64,000 nucleotides of DNA from G963667675 sp965249215 (GTDB lineage: Bacteria > Chloroflexota > Dehalococcoidia > Lucifugimonadales > UBA3495). Location of the stretch: assembly GCA_965249215.1 (NCBI GenBank), contig CBDFLN010000001.1:372001-436000 (forward strand). The letters are read 5' to 3'. Below, piece by piece: positions 48,561-58,007 of this stretch. Numbering within the stretch: the stretch's first letter is position 1; the number at the start of each line of letters is the position of its first letter. Made by a program: the position numbers and the translations under genes. The notes under the pieces were generated by a model. It was not told the DNA's origin. It was given only the letters and a program-made list of their open reading frames with translations, and searched no databases.

Positions 48561-50888
48561 ATGCCCGGCGCCCTGGAAGGCATCCGTGTAATCGACTTCG
48601 GACATTACATCGCCGGCCCCTTGACCGGAATGCTGCTGGCAGACTACGGCGCCGACGTGATCAAGGTCGACCCGCCGGGCGGCCCTCGCTGGAAGACCTC
48701 AGCTAACGCTACCTGGAACCGGGGCAAGCGCAGCATCCTCCTGGACCTCAAGCAAAAGGACGACCTAGCCACCGCCCAGGCCCTCGTGCGGGACGCCGAT
48801 GTGGTCGTGGAAAACTTCCGCCCCGGAGTCGCCAAGCGCCTGGGACTGGGGCCGGACGAAATGCTCATGGCCAACCCCCGCCTCGTTTATTGCTCCATAC
48901 CCGGCTTCGCCTCCGACGACCCTAGGGCCGCCGTGCCCGCCTGGGAAGGCGTAGTTGGAGCTGCCGCTGCCACTTTCCTGCTGGAGCCCAGGGACGACGG
49001 CGTCGACGAGCCCGTCTATTCCGCCATCCCCACCGCCTCTACATTTGGCGCCTTCCATGCCGCCGTCGCCATAGCCATGGCCCTCAACGCTCGTCAGCGC
49101 ACCGGTCTGGGTCAGCACATCGAAGTCCCCTTATATGACGGCATGTTCGCCACCAACGCCTACCGGGGCATCAGCTTCCACGACCCCGTCGAAGGCCCGA
49201 ATTTCCCCTACGCAGCCGGGAGTTTCGGCCCCACCCAATACCGAGGGGCCTGGGACGGCTTTTACCGCTGCAAGGACGACCGCTGGCTCTACTTCAGCGG
49301 CTATACCAACCTCAACTGGCGCCAGTTCTTGGAGGCCGCCGGCATCGCCGGCTGGCAACCCGAGACCGCGCTCGATTTCGACGCCCTCAACCGCGACCCC
49401 GAGCTATTGGCCCAGACCCTCAAGCGCGCCCAGGCGTTGTTCATGACCCGCACCGCCCAGGAGTGGGAAGACCTGGTCGCCGCCTCGGGCAGCGAGGCCG
49501 TCGTATGCCGCACCAGCCAGGAGTGGATGGACCATCCCCAGGCCCGTGAGTCCAAGATGGTCATCCAGGTGGACGACCCAACCTATGGCAAGATGCTGCA
49601 GCCCGGCATCAACGTCCGCCTGTCCCGGACGCCCGGCGAGGTGCGAGGCCCCGCCCCGCTGCCCGACCAGCACCGCGAGGAGATTCTGTCCCAGTTGGCT
49701 TCCCCCCCGCCCGCCGGCCCCTTGCCGTCACCCCAGGCCACCCTGCGCTCCGCCTTACAGGGTGTACGGGTCGTCGATTTATGCATCGAGCTCGCCGGTC
49801 CAACATTGGGCCGCACGTTGGCCGAGTTCGGAGCCGACGTAATCAGGGTCGACAACCCCACCCGCAAAGAGCGGCATTTCACCATTGCCCTGCACAACGA
49901 CGTCAATCAGGGCAAACGCAGCATCTTCTTGGACTTGAAGACCGAGGAAGGCCGGAGCGTGCTTTGGAAGCTCTTGGAAGGCGCCGACGTGGTGATCCAG
50001 AGCTACCGCATGGGTAAGCTCAAGAAGTTGGGCCTGGGCTACGATGAGGTCCGCAAGCGCAACCCCAACATCATCTACGCCTCCCTGAACGCCTACGGCC
50101 ACCTCGGCCCCTGGGCCCAACGTCCGGCCCACGACCCCTGCGCCCAGTCCGTCACCGGCATGTCCTTGCGTTTCGGGGGCGACGGCTTTCCGCTCCTGCA
50201 GGCCAGCCCCACCAGCGACTACGGCACCGGCTTCATGGCCGCATACGGTGTCGCCCTCGCCTTGCTCCACCGGCAGCGCACCGGCGAGGGACAGTACCTT
50301 GACACCGCGCTGGCCTATACAACCATGACTATGCAGTCCCTCTTTATGCAGTCGTATGAGGGCAAGGTCTGGGACGAGCCCCGGGGCCGGCATGCGTTGG
50401 GTGACGGCCCTCTGCAACGCTGCTACCAGGCCCGGGACGGCTGGTTATTCCTGGGTGCTCGGAAAACAGACCTGCCGAGTATTGCCGGCGTCGACGGTCT
50501 CAGCGGCGTCCAGGACCTGCGGGGCCAGTCCCTGGCCAAGGCTTTTGAGGAGCGCTTCCAGGCTAGACCTGTCCAGGCTTGGGTCAGCCTGCTGAACGCC
50601 GCCGGCATCGGGGTCCATGCCGTCGTCTCCGACTTCGCCGAACTCATGGTTGACCCGTGGGCCAAGGCCCACGGCCTCAGCCTTACCCGCGACCACGAGG
50701 GCATCGGCTTGGTTACCACCTGCGGCCCGGCGTTCCGCCTGTCCCGCACGCCCGTCCGCCCCGGGCGGCCCGCGCCAAGGCCCGGCCGCAACGCTCGCGA
50801 GATATTGGAAGAACACGGTATGGGCGCCGAATACCAGCGCCTAGTCGACGTCGGAGCCGTCGCCACCAAAAGCGTCAACGACCCTTAG
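48561..50888 (+). CDS. Tandem class III CoA-transferase (CaiB/BaiF), one active site degenerate
   Basis: A 775-residue protein made of two CaiB/BaiF domains (residues 1-375 and 396-760). Both begin alike: LEGIRVIDFGHYIAGPLTGM and LQGVRVVDLCIELAGPTLGR. The catalytic Asp that forms the acyl-CoA anhydride in formyl-CoA transferase is present in the first domain (D193 in IEVPLYDGM). It is replaced by Tyr586 in the second (LDTALAYTTM). Normal family members are interlocked homodimers of about 400 residues, so this is a fused pseudo-dimer with probably one active site. It transfers CoA between carboxylic acids; the substrates are unknown. The start follows AGGAGG. Confidence 0.9.
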   Translation: MPGALEGIRVIDFGHYIAGPLTGMLLADYGADVIKVDPPGGPRWKTSANATWNRGKRSILLDLKQKDDLATAQALVRDADVVVENFRPGVAKRLGLGPDEMLMANPRLVYCSIPGFASDDPRAAVPAWEGVVGAAAATFLLEPRDDGVDEPVYSAIPTASTFGAFHAAVAIAMALNARQRTGLGQHIEVPLYDGMFATNAYRGISFHDPVEGPNFPYAAGSFGPTQYRGAWDGFYRCKDDRWLYFSGYTNLNWRQFLEAAGIAGWQPETALDFDALNRDPELLAQTLKRAQALFMTRTAQEWEDLVAASGSEAVVCRTSQEWMDHPQARESKMVIQVDDPTYGKMLQPGINVRLSRTPGEVRGPAPLPDQHREEILSQLASPPPAGPLPSPQATLRSALQGVRVVDLCIELAGPTLGRTLAEFGADVIRVDNPTRKERHFTIALHNDVNQGKRSIFLDLKTEEGRSVLWKLLEGADVVIQSYRMGKLKKLGLGYDEVRKRNPNIIYASLNAYGHLGPWAQRPAHDPCAQSVTGMSLRFGGDGFPLLQASPTSDYGTGFMAAYGVALALLHRQRTGEGQYLDTALAYTTMTMQSLFMQSYEGKVWDEPRGRHALGDGPLQRCYQARDGWLFLGARKTDLPSIAGVDGLSGVQDLRGQSLAKAFEERFQARPVQAWVSLLNAAGIGVHAVVSDFAELMVDPWAKAHGLSLTRDHEGIGLVTTCGPAFRLSRTPVRPGRPAPRPGRNAREILEEHGMGAEYQRLVDVGAVATKSVNDP

Positions 50889-50896
50889 ACCCACAT

Positions 50897-50934
50897 AAAA
50901 GACCCGGCCTGGACAGTTTCCCTGTCCAGGCCGG
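50897..50934 (-). terminator. Intrinsic terminator serving the minus strand
   Basis: A perfect 13-bp stem, CCGGCCTGGACAG with CTGTCCAGGCCGG, with a 5-base loop (50904-50934). On the minus strand it is followed by GTCTTTT, so it terminates the Gfo/Idh gene. It lies only 16 bases after the convergent CoA-transferase stop and may act in both directions. Confidence 0.8.
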
Positions 50935-51038
50935 TCGAGTTCTCCGGCCTCCTTCTCCCGTTCGTGCTCAGCTTGTCGAAGGACCTAGCGCCGAATGTTC
51001 AATGAGCCTGTAGAGCGCAAAAGCCTGCGCCAGAATCT

Positions 51039-52019
51039 CTACGCCAGTTCCAGCGATGCCCCCCGCTCCATCGACTCGTAAGCCTTCAAGACCACCGCCA
51101 GGGCCGCAATTCCCGCCTCTCCGGAAGTTAGCGGTTCCCGCCCTTCCCGGATGCTGTCTCGAAACTCCCGGACCATTGGAACCAAGCCGTAATGATCGGG
51201 CTCCAGCGCCAGTGTGCGCTCCTCCTGGCCGTCATCCCACGTCAGCCGGTTGGCGCCAACCTCGAAATATAGCCGGCCCTGCAGCCCGGATACAGATACC
51301 CACTGCGGGTCAAGCTGGCTTGCCGCGGTCCAGGAATGGTTGATCACACCCACCACGCCATCGGCTGACTTGGTCATAATCACCACCCCGTCCTCGACCC
51401 TCCCGGCGTCCGGGCCGGCGGGCAGCGAGGCGGCAAATACCTGCCGGGGCATCCCCGACAGGTACACCAGGATGTCCACCTTGTGGATTCCCCCGTCTAT
51501 CAGCACGCCGCCGCCGCTCGAGTGCCGTTCGCTCCGCCACTCCTTCGGGACCATCGCTGCCTCCTCCTGTAGCTGCACCAGGCGTAGATTCCCCAAAACG
51601 CCTGAGTCGATTATCTCCTTGGCCTTGCGCACCGCCGACATGTAGCGGTAGTTCTCGGCGACCATGAAAACGACCCCCGCCCGCCGCGCCTCCGTCACCA
51701 TGTCGCTGGCTTCATCGATAGTGCGGCCGATGGGCTTTTCCACCAGGACGTGCTTGCTGGCCTGAGCCGCCATGACCGCGTGTTCCCTGTGCAAATGATG
51801 GGGCGTACAAACGTACATGGCCTGCACCCTGGAGTCCGCGGCGGCTTCCTCGTAGGAGCCGAAGGCCTCCCTACCGCCATAGGCTTCGGCATAGGCTCGG
51901 GCCCGTCCCAGGTCCCTGCTGGCAAAAAACAACTCTACCTCGTCCCTCAAAGACCCCATGGCTTGAGCAAAGGTCTTGGCGAAACTCCCGCAACCCACAA
52001 CGCACAATGCCAGCTTCAT
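51039..52019 (-). CDS. Gfo/Idh/MocA-family oxidoreductase
   Basis: A 326-residue NAD(P)-dependent dehydrogenase. The Rossmann motif is CVVGCGSFAKTFAQAM, the catalytic Lys is in HVLVEKPIGRTIDEA, and the His/Asp pair is in GGVLIDGGIHKVDILVYLSG. Family members oxidise or reduce sugars, inositols and similar polyols. ATG 52019 is chosen over the preceding TTG, with AGGGGG upstream. It is monocistronic, ending at the terminator at 50897. Confidence 0.9.
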   Translation of the reverse strand: MKLALCVVGCGSFAKTFAQAMGSLRDEVELFFASRDLGRARAYAEAYGGREAFGSYEEAAADSRVQAMYVCTPHHLHREHAVMAAQASKHVLVEKPIGRTIDEASDMVTEARRAGVVFMVAENYRYMSAVRKAKEIIDSGVLGNLRLVQLQEEAAMVPKEWRSERHSSGGGVLIDGGIHKVDILVYLSGMPRQVFAASLPAGPDAGRVEDGVVIMTKSADGVVGVINHSWTAASQLDPQWVSVSGLQGRLYFEVGANRLTWDDGQEERTLALEPDHYGLVPMVREFRDSIREGREPLTSGEAGIAALAVVLKAYESMERGASLELA

Positions 52020-52041
52020 CAATAGGCCCCCTTGTGGCCCG

Positions 52042-54039
52042 TTAGTTGACTCGTCTCACCGCCAGCGTATATCCCGCTTCCTGCCGCGTTTTCGGTGCTG
52101 CGGCGGCGACCGCTACGACCAGGCGGTCCAACTCCTCCGGCGTGGCAATGACCACTGAACCTGAGTTCTGTTCATCTAGCTGCATCTGGGTCACTCGATT
52201 TACCTGTCCGATCTGAATCACCTGAACGATGTAGTCCTGCTTCACCCTGTTGTCGGTCAGCACGAACCCTTCTGCAGTCCACCCATCGCCTTCCATGGTC
52301 AGGGCCAACTCGGGAATGGACACACCCCTGATGCAAATCCCCGATCCATGTATCGCATCGTCGGTAACATAGTGGAACCGCAGCAGGACCTCCCGTCCGG
52401 CATAGCCGGTCAGGTCCACGCTCTCGTCAATCCAGCCCCCGCTGTCGCCAGTATAGCCCGTACCAAAGCTGTTGCCGATGGGATTATCTGCCGTAGTATG
52501 TCGCGTCTCCAGAATATCCCAACTCTCGCCATCGTCCACGGATACCTGTAGGTATCCGTAGTCCCAGTCTTCTTCCACCTCGAACCATATCTGGTAGTTC
52601 AACGTAGCTTGGTTCAGCCCTGTCAGGTCCACCGGCCTGGTTAGGGTGGAACTAATCGAATCACCGGAGTTGCTCCACCAGCAGCCCCTGGAGTCAACGT
52701 CCACGGGCAGCAGGCGGTTCTCCGTCGGCGCCTTGAACTGTATCTCCAATGGGTCGCCGAAAGAGTCCAGGGTCACGTATTCCACGGCGTACTGCGGGAT
52801 GCGGGAGCTGAACTCGGAGAAATCAGTGACTGCCCGGCTCCGCCCGATTCCCACCTCCAGCGTGGAGTAGCCGTAGGGCCCCTGATCTTCGTCCAGGATG
52901 TTGGCCGCCGCCCAGTCCCGGAACACGTCCATAAATGTGACGTCATAACCGGCTCTTTGCAAATAGGCGTTCACGCCCGCTATTCCGTCGGCCGGCTCTT
53001 CCAGCAGGGGCTTTACGTTGTCGAAGCCGGCATAGTGGTCGACCAGGTAGTGCATGAACAGCGAGGCCGCCAGGTAGTTCGCTCCTGAGCCCACGGGCGT
53101 CAGCGGCCAGTGCACCACTGAAGTCGGTGGAGAACCCGAATAGCGGTAGACTCTGGACTGGCCGAACCCGGCAATGGTCACGGCTACCTCGGAAAGACCT
53201 TCGTTGACCCAAGTGTCTTCGGACGGGTCGGCGTTCCAGTGCACCGCGTGTTGTAGTTCGTGGGCCAGGACCCTGAGATATGAGGACGTGCCCACTGGAA
53301 TCGACTCAGCATTCATGTAGACCATTTCTCGTTCATTGCTAAACTCCCTGACGCTGTCGGGATACTCATCGGTGGAACTGAAGTAGCCTCCCACACCCGG
53401 CAACCTCGCATTCACAATATTCAGGTGAGGGTCGTTGTCTACCCCCGGCGTCCACTCTCGACCGAAGGCGCTGGTAACCCTGGGGTAAATCTCCTCCTCA
53501 AAACCCTTTGCCGCCCGTTCCAGGTCAGGTTGGTTAACGTCCAGTCCCTCCTCGAAATACCAGTAAGCGTGGCGCGTCACCAGGCGCAACTCGAACCTGC
53601 TGCCATACACCTCCAAGTCCATTATGTCCACCAGCCAGAAGGTATCCTGCCTTCCCGCGGCATAGCTTACCGGCGCGGGATTGACCACCCCGGCCCCCTC
53701 TTCCACGTCGACTCCTTTGAGTTCGGATGCCAGCCGGTACAAGTCCCGCTCCGGCGGTTCGGGGAACTCAGTTGCGGGAGGCCCCTCCGGCGGCGCCGGG
53801 GCCGGAGTTGGGGCGTCTTCGGGCAGCAACGGTGTTGGCGTCACCGGTACAGGGGATTCCGGAGGAGGAGGCGAGGGCGACGACGGGGTAGAGGCTGCTG
53901 GCGTCACGACCGTCGCCGTCGAGAGGTCCCGGGTCTGCGTGGGAGTAGCCGGCAACGTTCCCGCAGGGGCGGCAGCATCGCTGCAACCGGCCAATAACGC
54001 GACGAGCAAAGCGATGGCTATGTACCGGTAAAGGTTCAT
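52042..54039 (-). CDS. Lipoprotein metallopeptidase, immune-inhibitor-A-like
   Basis: A 665-residue secreted lipoprotein. The signal peptide ends in LLAGC (Cys19). Residues 22-95 are a Pro/Thr/Ser-rich linker. The zinc site is H260-E-L-Q-H264 (RVLAHELQHAVHW) with a downstream WVNEGLSE holding the third ligand (E280), as in M6-type and gluzincin-like proteases. From about residue 440 there is a beta-sandwich resembling the MAM-like domain of immune inhibitor A (LNYQIWFEVEEDWDYGYLQV and VLLRFHYVTDDAIHGSGICI). The frame is open further upstream over the pth gene but that part is not real. It probably degrades extracellular protein. Confidence 0.85.
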   Translation of the reverse strand: MNLYRYIAIALLVALLAGCSDAAAPAGTLPATPTQTRDLSTATVVTPAASTPSSPSPPPPESPVPVTPTPLLPEDAPTPAPAPPEGPPATEFPEPPERDLYRLASELKGVDVEEGAGVVNPAPVSYAAGRQDTFWLVDIMDLEVYGSRFELRLVTRHAYWYFEEGLDVNQPDLERAAKGFEEEIYPRVTSAFGREWTPGVDNDPHLNIVNARLPGVGGYFSSTDEYPDSVREFSNEREMVYMNAESIPVGTSSYLRVLAHELQHAVHWNADPSEDTWVNEGLSEVAVTIAGFGQSRVYRYSGSPPTSVVHWPLTPVGSGANYLAASLFMHYLVDHYAGFDNVKPLLEEPADGIAGVNAYLQRAGYDVTFMDVFRDWAAANILDEDQGPYGYSTLEVGIGRSRAVTDFSEFSSRIPQYAVEYVTLDSFGDPLEIQFKAPTENRLLPVDVDSRGCWWSNSGDSISSTLTRPVDLTGLNQATLNYQIWFEVEEDWDYGYLQVSVDDGESWDILETRHTTADNPIGNSFGTGYTGDSGGWIDESVDLTGYAGREVLLRFHYVTDDAIHGSGICIRGVSIPELALTMEGDGWTAEGFVLTDNRVKQDYIVQVIQIGQVNRVTQMQLDEQNSGSVVIATPEELDRLVVAVAAAAPKTRQEAGYTLAVRRVN

Positions 54040-54119
54040 CACTTGCAGGTTAGTTGGGCTCCGGTGCCGGTAACGGACCGTCACGGTATCCAGGAACGGC
54101 CCGGTCCAGCCAACACGCG

Positions 54120-54677
54120 TCAGTTGAACCGGTTCATGGCGGCCTCGATGTCCTCCGCCAGCCAACATTCCATGGCCATTACCGCGGCCTCCACAGTGGG
54201 GCTGACAACCTCCGATTCCTCTTCGGAAAACCGGCCAAGGACGAAGTCTATGGGGTCTTGTCCCTCGGCGGGAGATCCGATCCCCAGCCGCATCCTGGGA
54301 AACCCTGCGTTTCCCAAGGCGGAAATTATCGATTGTACCCCCCGGTGACCGCCGTCGCTGCCGGACCGGCGAATGCGCAGGCGGCCCAAAGGCAGCTCCA
54401 TGTCGTCGTAGACGACCATGATTTGGTCCAGGTCGGCGGCGAACCGGGCGAGCATATAGGCGACGCACTCCCCGCTGTTGTTCATGAAGTTGCGGGGCTT
54501 GGCCAGCGCCACCTCCCGCCCGGCGTGGACGCCCTGGCCTAGGACCGCCTTGGCCCGCCGTTCCTTGATTGGAATCGACCACTTCTCCGCCATCAAGTCC
54601 ACGCAGCGGAACCCCAGATTGTGCCTGGTTTCGCGGTATTTCAACCCCGGGTTGCCTAGGCCCACTATCAGGTGCAT
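54120..54677 (-). CDS. pth: Peptidyl-tRNA hydrolase
   Basis: A 185-residue housekeeping enzyme that releases tRNA from prematurely ended peptidyl-tRNA. The N-terminus is MHLIVGLGNPGLKYRETRHN with the catalytic His, the tRNA-binding Asn residues are in KPRNFMNNSG, and the catalytic Asp is in VVYDDMELPLG. The start is ATG 54677; the frame extends 18 codons further but without homology. It lies 64 bases after ligA on the same strand and before the metallopeptidase gene. Confidence 0.96.
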   Translation of the reverse strand: MHLIVGLGNPGLKYRETRHNLGFRCVDLMAEKWSIPIKERRAKAVLGQGVHAGREVALAKPRNFMNNSGECVAYMLARFAADLDQIMVVYDDMELPLGRLRIRRSGSDGGHRGVQSIISALGNAGFPRMRLGIGSPAEGQDPIDFVLGRFSEEESEVVSPTVEAAVMAMECWLAEDIEAAMNRFN

Positions 54678-54741
54678 GTCCAGTCCAGCATCCGGCGGAC
54701 CAAGACAATCGCCGCCGGCCGGGATGACCAACCCGCCGAGG

Positions 54742-56802
54742 TCAACCTTGCGTCTCCACAGGCTCCCCCTGACCGGTGGCCGCCGTCTCCAGAAACTCCA
54801 GGAATGCCGCCTCTTCCAACACCTCGGTTCCCAACCGCTGCGCCGCCTCTAGCTTCGAGCCCGGCGACTCTCCCGCTACCAGGTAGTCAGTCTTGCGCGT
54901 GATCGAGGACGTGACGCTTCCGCCCAGGGACTTGATTCTGTTCTCGGCCTCACGGCGGGGAAACGCCTCCAATGTCCCCGTAACGACAAAAGTCATGCCC
55001 TGTAGCGGCTGTGGGCCTGCGCTGACCCCCGAAGCCTCTTGTCGTAGCTTGACGCCCCTCCGCTTCAGCTTCTCGATGACCTCGCGGTTGCGGGGGACCC
55101 GGAAATAGGCGGTGACGCTCTCGGCAATCTTGGGGCCGATGCCGGGGATCTCCGTCAATTGCTCTTCAGTCGCTCCGGCCAACTGTCCCAGGTCTGCATA
55201 ACGCTGTACCAGCAGGTCGGCTATCTCCGACCCCACGTGGAGTATCCCCAGGGCGAACACCAACCTGTGTAATGGCCGCTCCCTGCTGCCTTGGATATTG
55301 TCGACTATTTTGGTTGCCAGCAACTCTCCCATCCGCTCCAATTCCTGGAGTTGCTCTTTCTCCATGAAATACAGGTCGGCCACGTCGCTGGCCAGACCCT
55401 TGTCTATCAGGATGCGGCACCACTGCTCCCCCAAGCCGTCGATGTCCATGGCGCCTTTGCTGACGAAGTGTTTGAGCAGCTCGAAGAATTGGGCCGGGCA
55501 GGCAGTGTTGGGGCAACGGTGCATCGCCTCCGCTTCCGGCTTCACCACCTCGCTGCCGCACACCGGGCAGTCGGTAGGCATGTTGAACACCGTTTCCTGG
55601 CCGCTCCGCCGGTCCAATACCGGGCCCACTACGTGCGGTATCACGTCCCCCGCCCGCTCGATGTTCACCCAATCGCCTATGCGCACGTCCTTGCGGTGAA
55701 TGTCCACTTCATTGTGCAATGAGGCTTGCCTGACCGTTGCGCCGCTGACTATCACCGGCTCCAGGACCGCATACGGGTTGAGGCTGCCCGTGCGCCCCAC
55801 GTTGATGCCGATGTCCAGAAGCCGGGTAACAGCCCGCTGCGCCGGGAACTTGAAGGCTATGGCCCACCGGGGCTCCCGTCCCACCACCCCCAGCGCCACT
55901 TGTAATGCGAAGGGGTCCACCTTTATCACGACGCCGTCCGCCTCATAGGACAGGCCGTGCCGCTCTTCCAGCCAATACTGGTAGAAGTCATAGACCTCGT
56001 CCACCGAATGGCACAGCCGGTTATTGGGGTTGATTCGGAACCCCAGGGATTTCAGCCATTCCAGCGCCTCCCATTGTCCGGCGGGGGCGGGTTCGCCCAC
56101 CGCGCCGCCCAGACTGTAGACCCATATCTGCATGTTGCGGGAGGCCGTGACGTTGGGGTCCAACTGCCGGATGCTTCCCGCTCCGGTGTTTCGTGGGTTG
56201 GCGTAGAGCGGCTCTCCCCGTTCCACCCGCTCCTCGTTGAGCCGCCTGAAGGACTCCAGGGGCATGTACACCTCGCCCCGCACTTCCAGCCGGGCCGGCG
56301 GCTGACCCTGTAGAGCTATGGGTATGCTGCGAACTGTCCGGAGGTTCTGGGTCACGTCCTCCCCCACCTGGCCGTCGCCCCTGGTGGCGCCCTGCGTCAG
56401 CAGCCCGTTTTCGTAGGTCAAGTTCACCGCCAGCCCGTCGATTTTCAACTCGCACACCAGGTCGAAGTCGGCGTCGTCCAGGAGGCTCTTAATCCGGCGG
56501 TGCCAGGCCTGCAGTTCCTCTAGGTTGAAGGCGTTGCCCAGGCTGAGCATCAGCGTCGTATGCTGGACCTGTGTGAACCCCTCCGCTGGTTTGGCGCCCA
56601 CTCGTTGCGTAGGCGACTCGGGGCTGACCAACTCCGGGTGTGCTTCCTCCAGCCCCCTCAGTTCCCGCATCAGGACGTCATAGTCGCCGTCGCTCACCAC
56701 CGGGTCATCCAGCACGTAGTACCGGTGATTGTGGTAGTTGAGTTCCTCCCGCAGCCGCTCCGCCCGTTGCCGCGTCGCCCACTGTATGTTGTCTTCGGCC
56801 AT
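54742..56802 (-). CDS. ligA: NAD-dependent DNA ligase
   Basis: A 686-residue ligase that seals nicks in replication and repair. In order: the Ia domain (RYYVLDDPVVSDGDYD), adenylation domain with K120 in LKIDG, OB fold, four-Cys zinc finger (CPVCG...CPNTACPAQ), helix-hairpin-helix repeats (LTEIPGIGPKIAESVTAYF) and a C-terminal BRCT domain (GMTFVVTGTLEAFPRREAEN). All parts and the length are normal. It probably shares a transcript with pth. Confidence 0.97.
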   Translation of the reverse strand: MAEDNIQWATRQRAERLREELNYHNHRYYVLDDPVVSDGDYDVLMRELRGLEEAHPELVSPESPTQRVGAKPAEGFTQVQHTTLMLSLGNAFNLEELQAWHRRIKSLLDDADFDLVCELKIDGLAVNLTYENGLLTQGATRGDGQVGEDVTQNLRTVRSIPIALQGQPPARLEVRGEVYMPLESFRRLNEERVERGEPLYANPRNTGAGSIRQLDPNVTASRNMQIWVYSLGGAVGEPAPAGQWEALEWLKSLGFRINPNNRLCHSVDEVYDFYQYWLEERHGLSYEADGVVIKVDPFALQVALGVVGREPRWAIAFKFPAQRAVTRLLDIGINVGRTGSLNPYAVLEPVIVSGATVRQASLHNEVDIHRKDVRIGDWVNIERAGDVIPHVVGPVLDRRSGQETVFNMPTDCPVCGSEVVKPEAEAMHRCPNTACPAQFFELLKHFVSKGAMDIDGLGEQWCRILIDKGLASDVADLYFMEKEQLQELERMGELLATKIVDNIQGSRERPLHRLVFALGILHVGSEIADLLVQRYADLGQLAGATEEQLTEIPGIGPKIAESVTAYFRVPRNREVIEKLKRRGVKLRQEASGVSAGPQPLQGMTFVVTGTLEAFPRREAENRIKSLGGSVTSSITRKTDYLVAGESPGSKLEAAQRLGTEVLEEAAFLEFLETAATGQGEPVETQG

Positions 56803-56909
56803 TAGCCTCGCAACTCGACTACAGGTTACCCGATCTGGAACATGGTACTATCCGGCGCCAATTGTCTTTGGCCCGCCGGAACGGGACTAGCCCACGCGGG
56901 ATGGGCCGG

Positions 56910-58007
56910 CTACTGCCTCGACTCCATCTCCCGGTCCATGGACAATAGCTTCTTGGCCTCGTCGATGGATGGATTTGGAGAAGGGTCGATGCCTTGGAGC
57001 AAAGCCAGGTAATAGCTGACGTAGTCCCCCAGAATCAGCATGTTCATCAGCTGGCTCAGGGCCGGCCCTTCCTCTGCCTGCAGGCTACGGCACAGGATGT
57101 TGTTGCGCCTCAGAAGTTCGGCGACGACAGTGTGGCGCCTCCGTTGGCCCGCGTCGAGACCGCTGGGTTCGAGGAGCAAAGCTACTGCCCTTTCCGCTAT
57201 GGGGAACTTGGTGGGGAACGCCTCCACCGAGTTGTGCAGTATCTCGGGAATGGTCTCGTAGAAAGCCCAGGCCTTGGCGTTCTCGTTCAACTGGGACTTC
57301 CAGCGGCGGGCTACACCCTCAAACAGGCCGCCCCCGTACACCAGGATAAGCTTATCCCTTATCCCTATCGCCAGTTGTTTCGCCGGGTTTTTCTCTGCTG
57401 GAATATCCTCCGTCAGAGTGCCGATCCTCTGGCGTAGGGACTGCACTGTCTGGTCCACCTCCGCTTCTGTCATTGGCAACAGCCCAAGCCGTTCCAACAC
57501 GCCAAGCAGCAGCATCAGGTTGTAGCCCACGGCGGATCGTGGTTCCATTGGAACGTCAATTGTAAGTAGGGGGGCCGCGTCCCTTTGGGCCATCGCTGCC
57601 AGGGCCCCTCCGCCGCTGATCGCTGCTGCCCTGGCCGGAGTTTTGCGCACCTGCTTCCACAGGGAAAGAGTCTCTTCAGTCTGGCCGGAGTAGCTGCAGG
57701 CAAGAAACAACGTGCGTTCCGTCATGAAGTGGGGGAGCGCCAGGTCCCGGACTACCAGGACCGGTACGCTGCTCCTGGCCGCCGCCAAGTCAGAGGCCAG
57801 ATCGCCGGCGATGGCCGACCCGCCCATCCCGCCGATAACCACTTTGTCGCTATCAGCCCAGTCGCTGGGCAAATGAGCGGTGCGCGCCTGCCGCCAAGCC
57901 GCCAGGCAGTGGGCCGGCAAGTCCCGCAGCCGTTTCCGGAGGCCCGATGGGTCTAGTAGAGGGTAGACCTCCGGGTCGTCCAGGTTATGTTCCACTCTTA
58001 GAGACAT
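56910..58007 (-). CDS. Bifunctional phosphoglucose/phosphomannose isomerase
   Basis: A 365-residue SIS-domain isomerase of the archaeal/Chloroflexota PGI/PMI type. The first SIS half contains KVVIGGMGGSAIAGDLASDL and ACSYSGQTEETLS; the second contains LILVYGGGLFEGVARRWKSQ, LNENAKAW and the catalytic Glu/His region HNSVEAFPTKFP. It interconverts fructose-6-phosphate with glucose- and mannose-6-phosphate. Together with the enzyme at 41451 the cell would have two unrelated glucose-6-phosphate isomerases. Confidence 0.9.
   Translation of the reverse strand: MSLRVEHNLDDPEVYPLLDPSGLRKRLRDLPAHCLAAWRQARTAHLPSDWADSDKVVIGGMGGSAIAGDLASDLAAARSSVPVLVVRDLALPHFMTERTLFLACSYSGQTEETLSLWKQVRKTPARAAAISGGGALAAMAQRDAAPLLTIDVPMEPRSAVGYNLMLLLGVLERLGLLPMTEAEVDQTVQSLRQRIGTLTEDIPAEKNPAKQLAIGIRDKLILVYGGGLFEGVARRWKSQLNENAKAWAFYETIPEILHNSVEAFPTKFPIAERAVALLLEPSGLDAGQRRRHTVVAELLRRNNILCRSLQAEEGPALSQLMNMLILGDYVSYYLALLQGIDPSPNPSIDEAKKLLSMDREMESRQ

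Noticed and set aside
48561..50888. DMSP CoA-transferase/lyase DddD, which also has two fused CaiB domains
   Set aside because: In DddD, as I recall, the catalytic Asp lies in the second domain. Here the second domain has Tyr and the first keeps Asp.
52042..54708. An 888-codon minus-strand frame
   Set aside because: The part before ATG 54039 overlaps pth in another frame and has no homology. The lipoprotein signal peptide starts at 54039.
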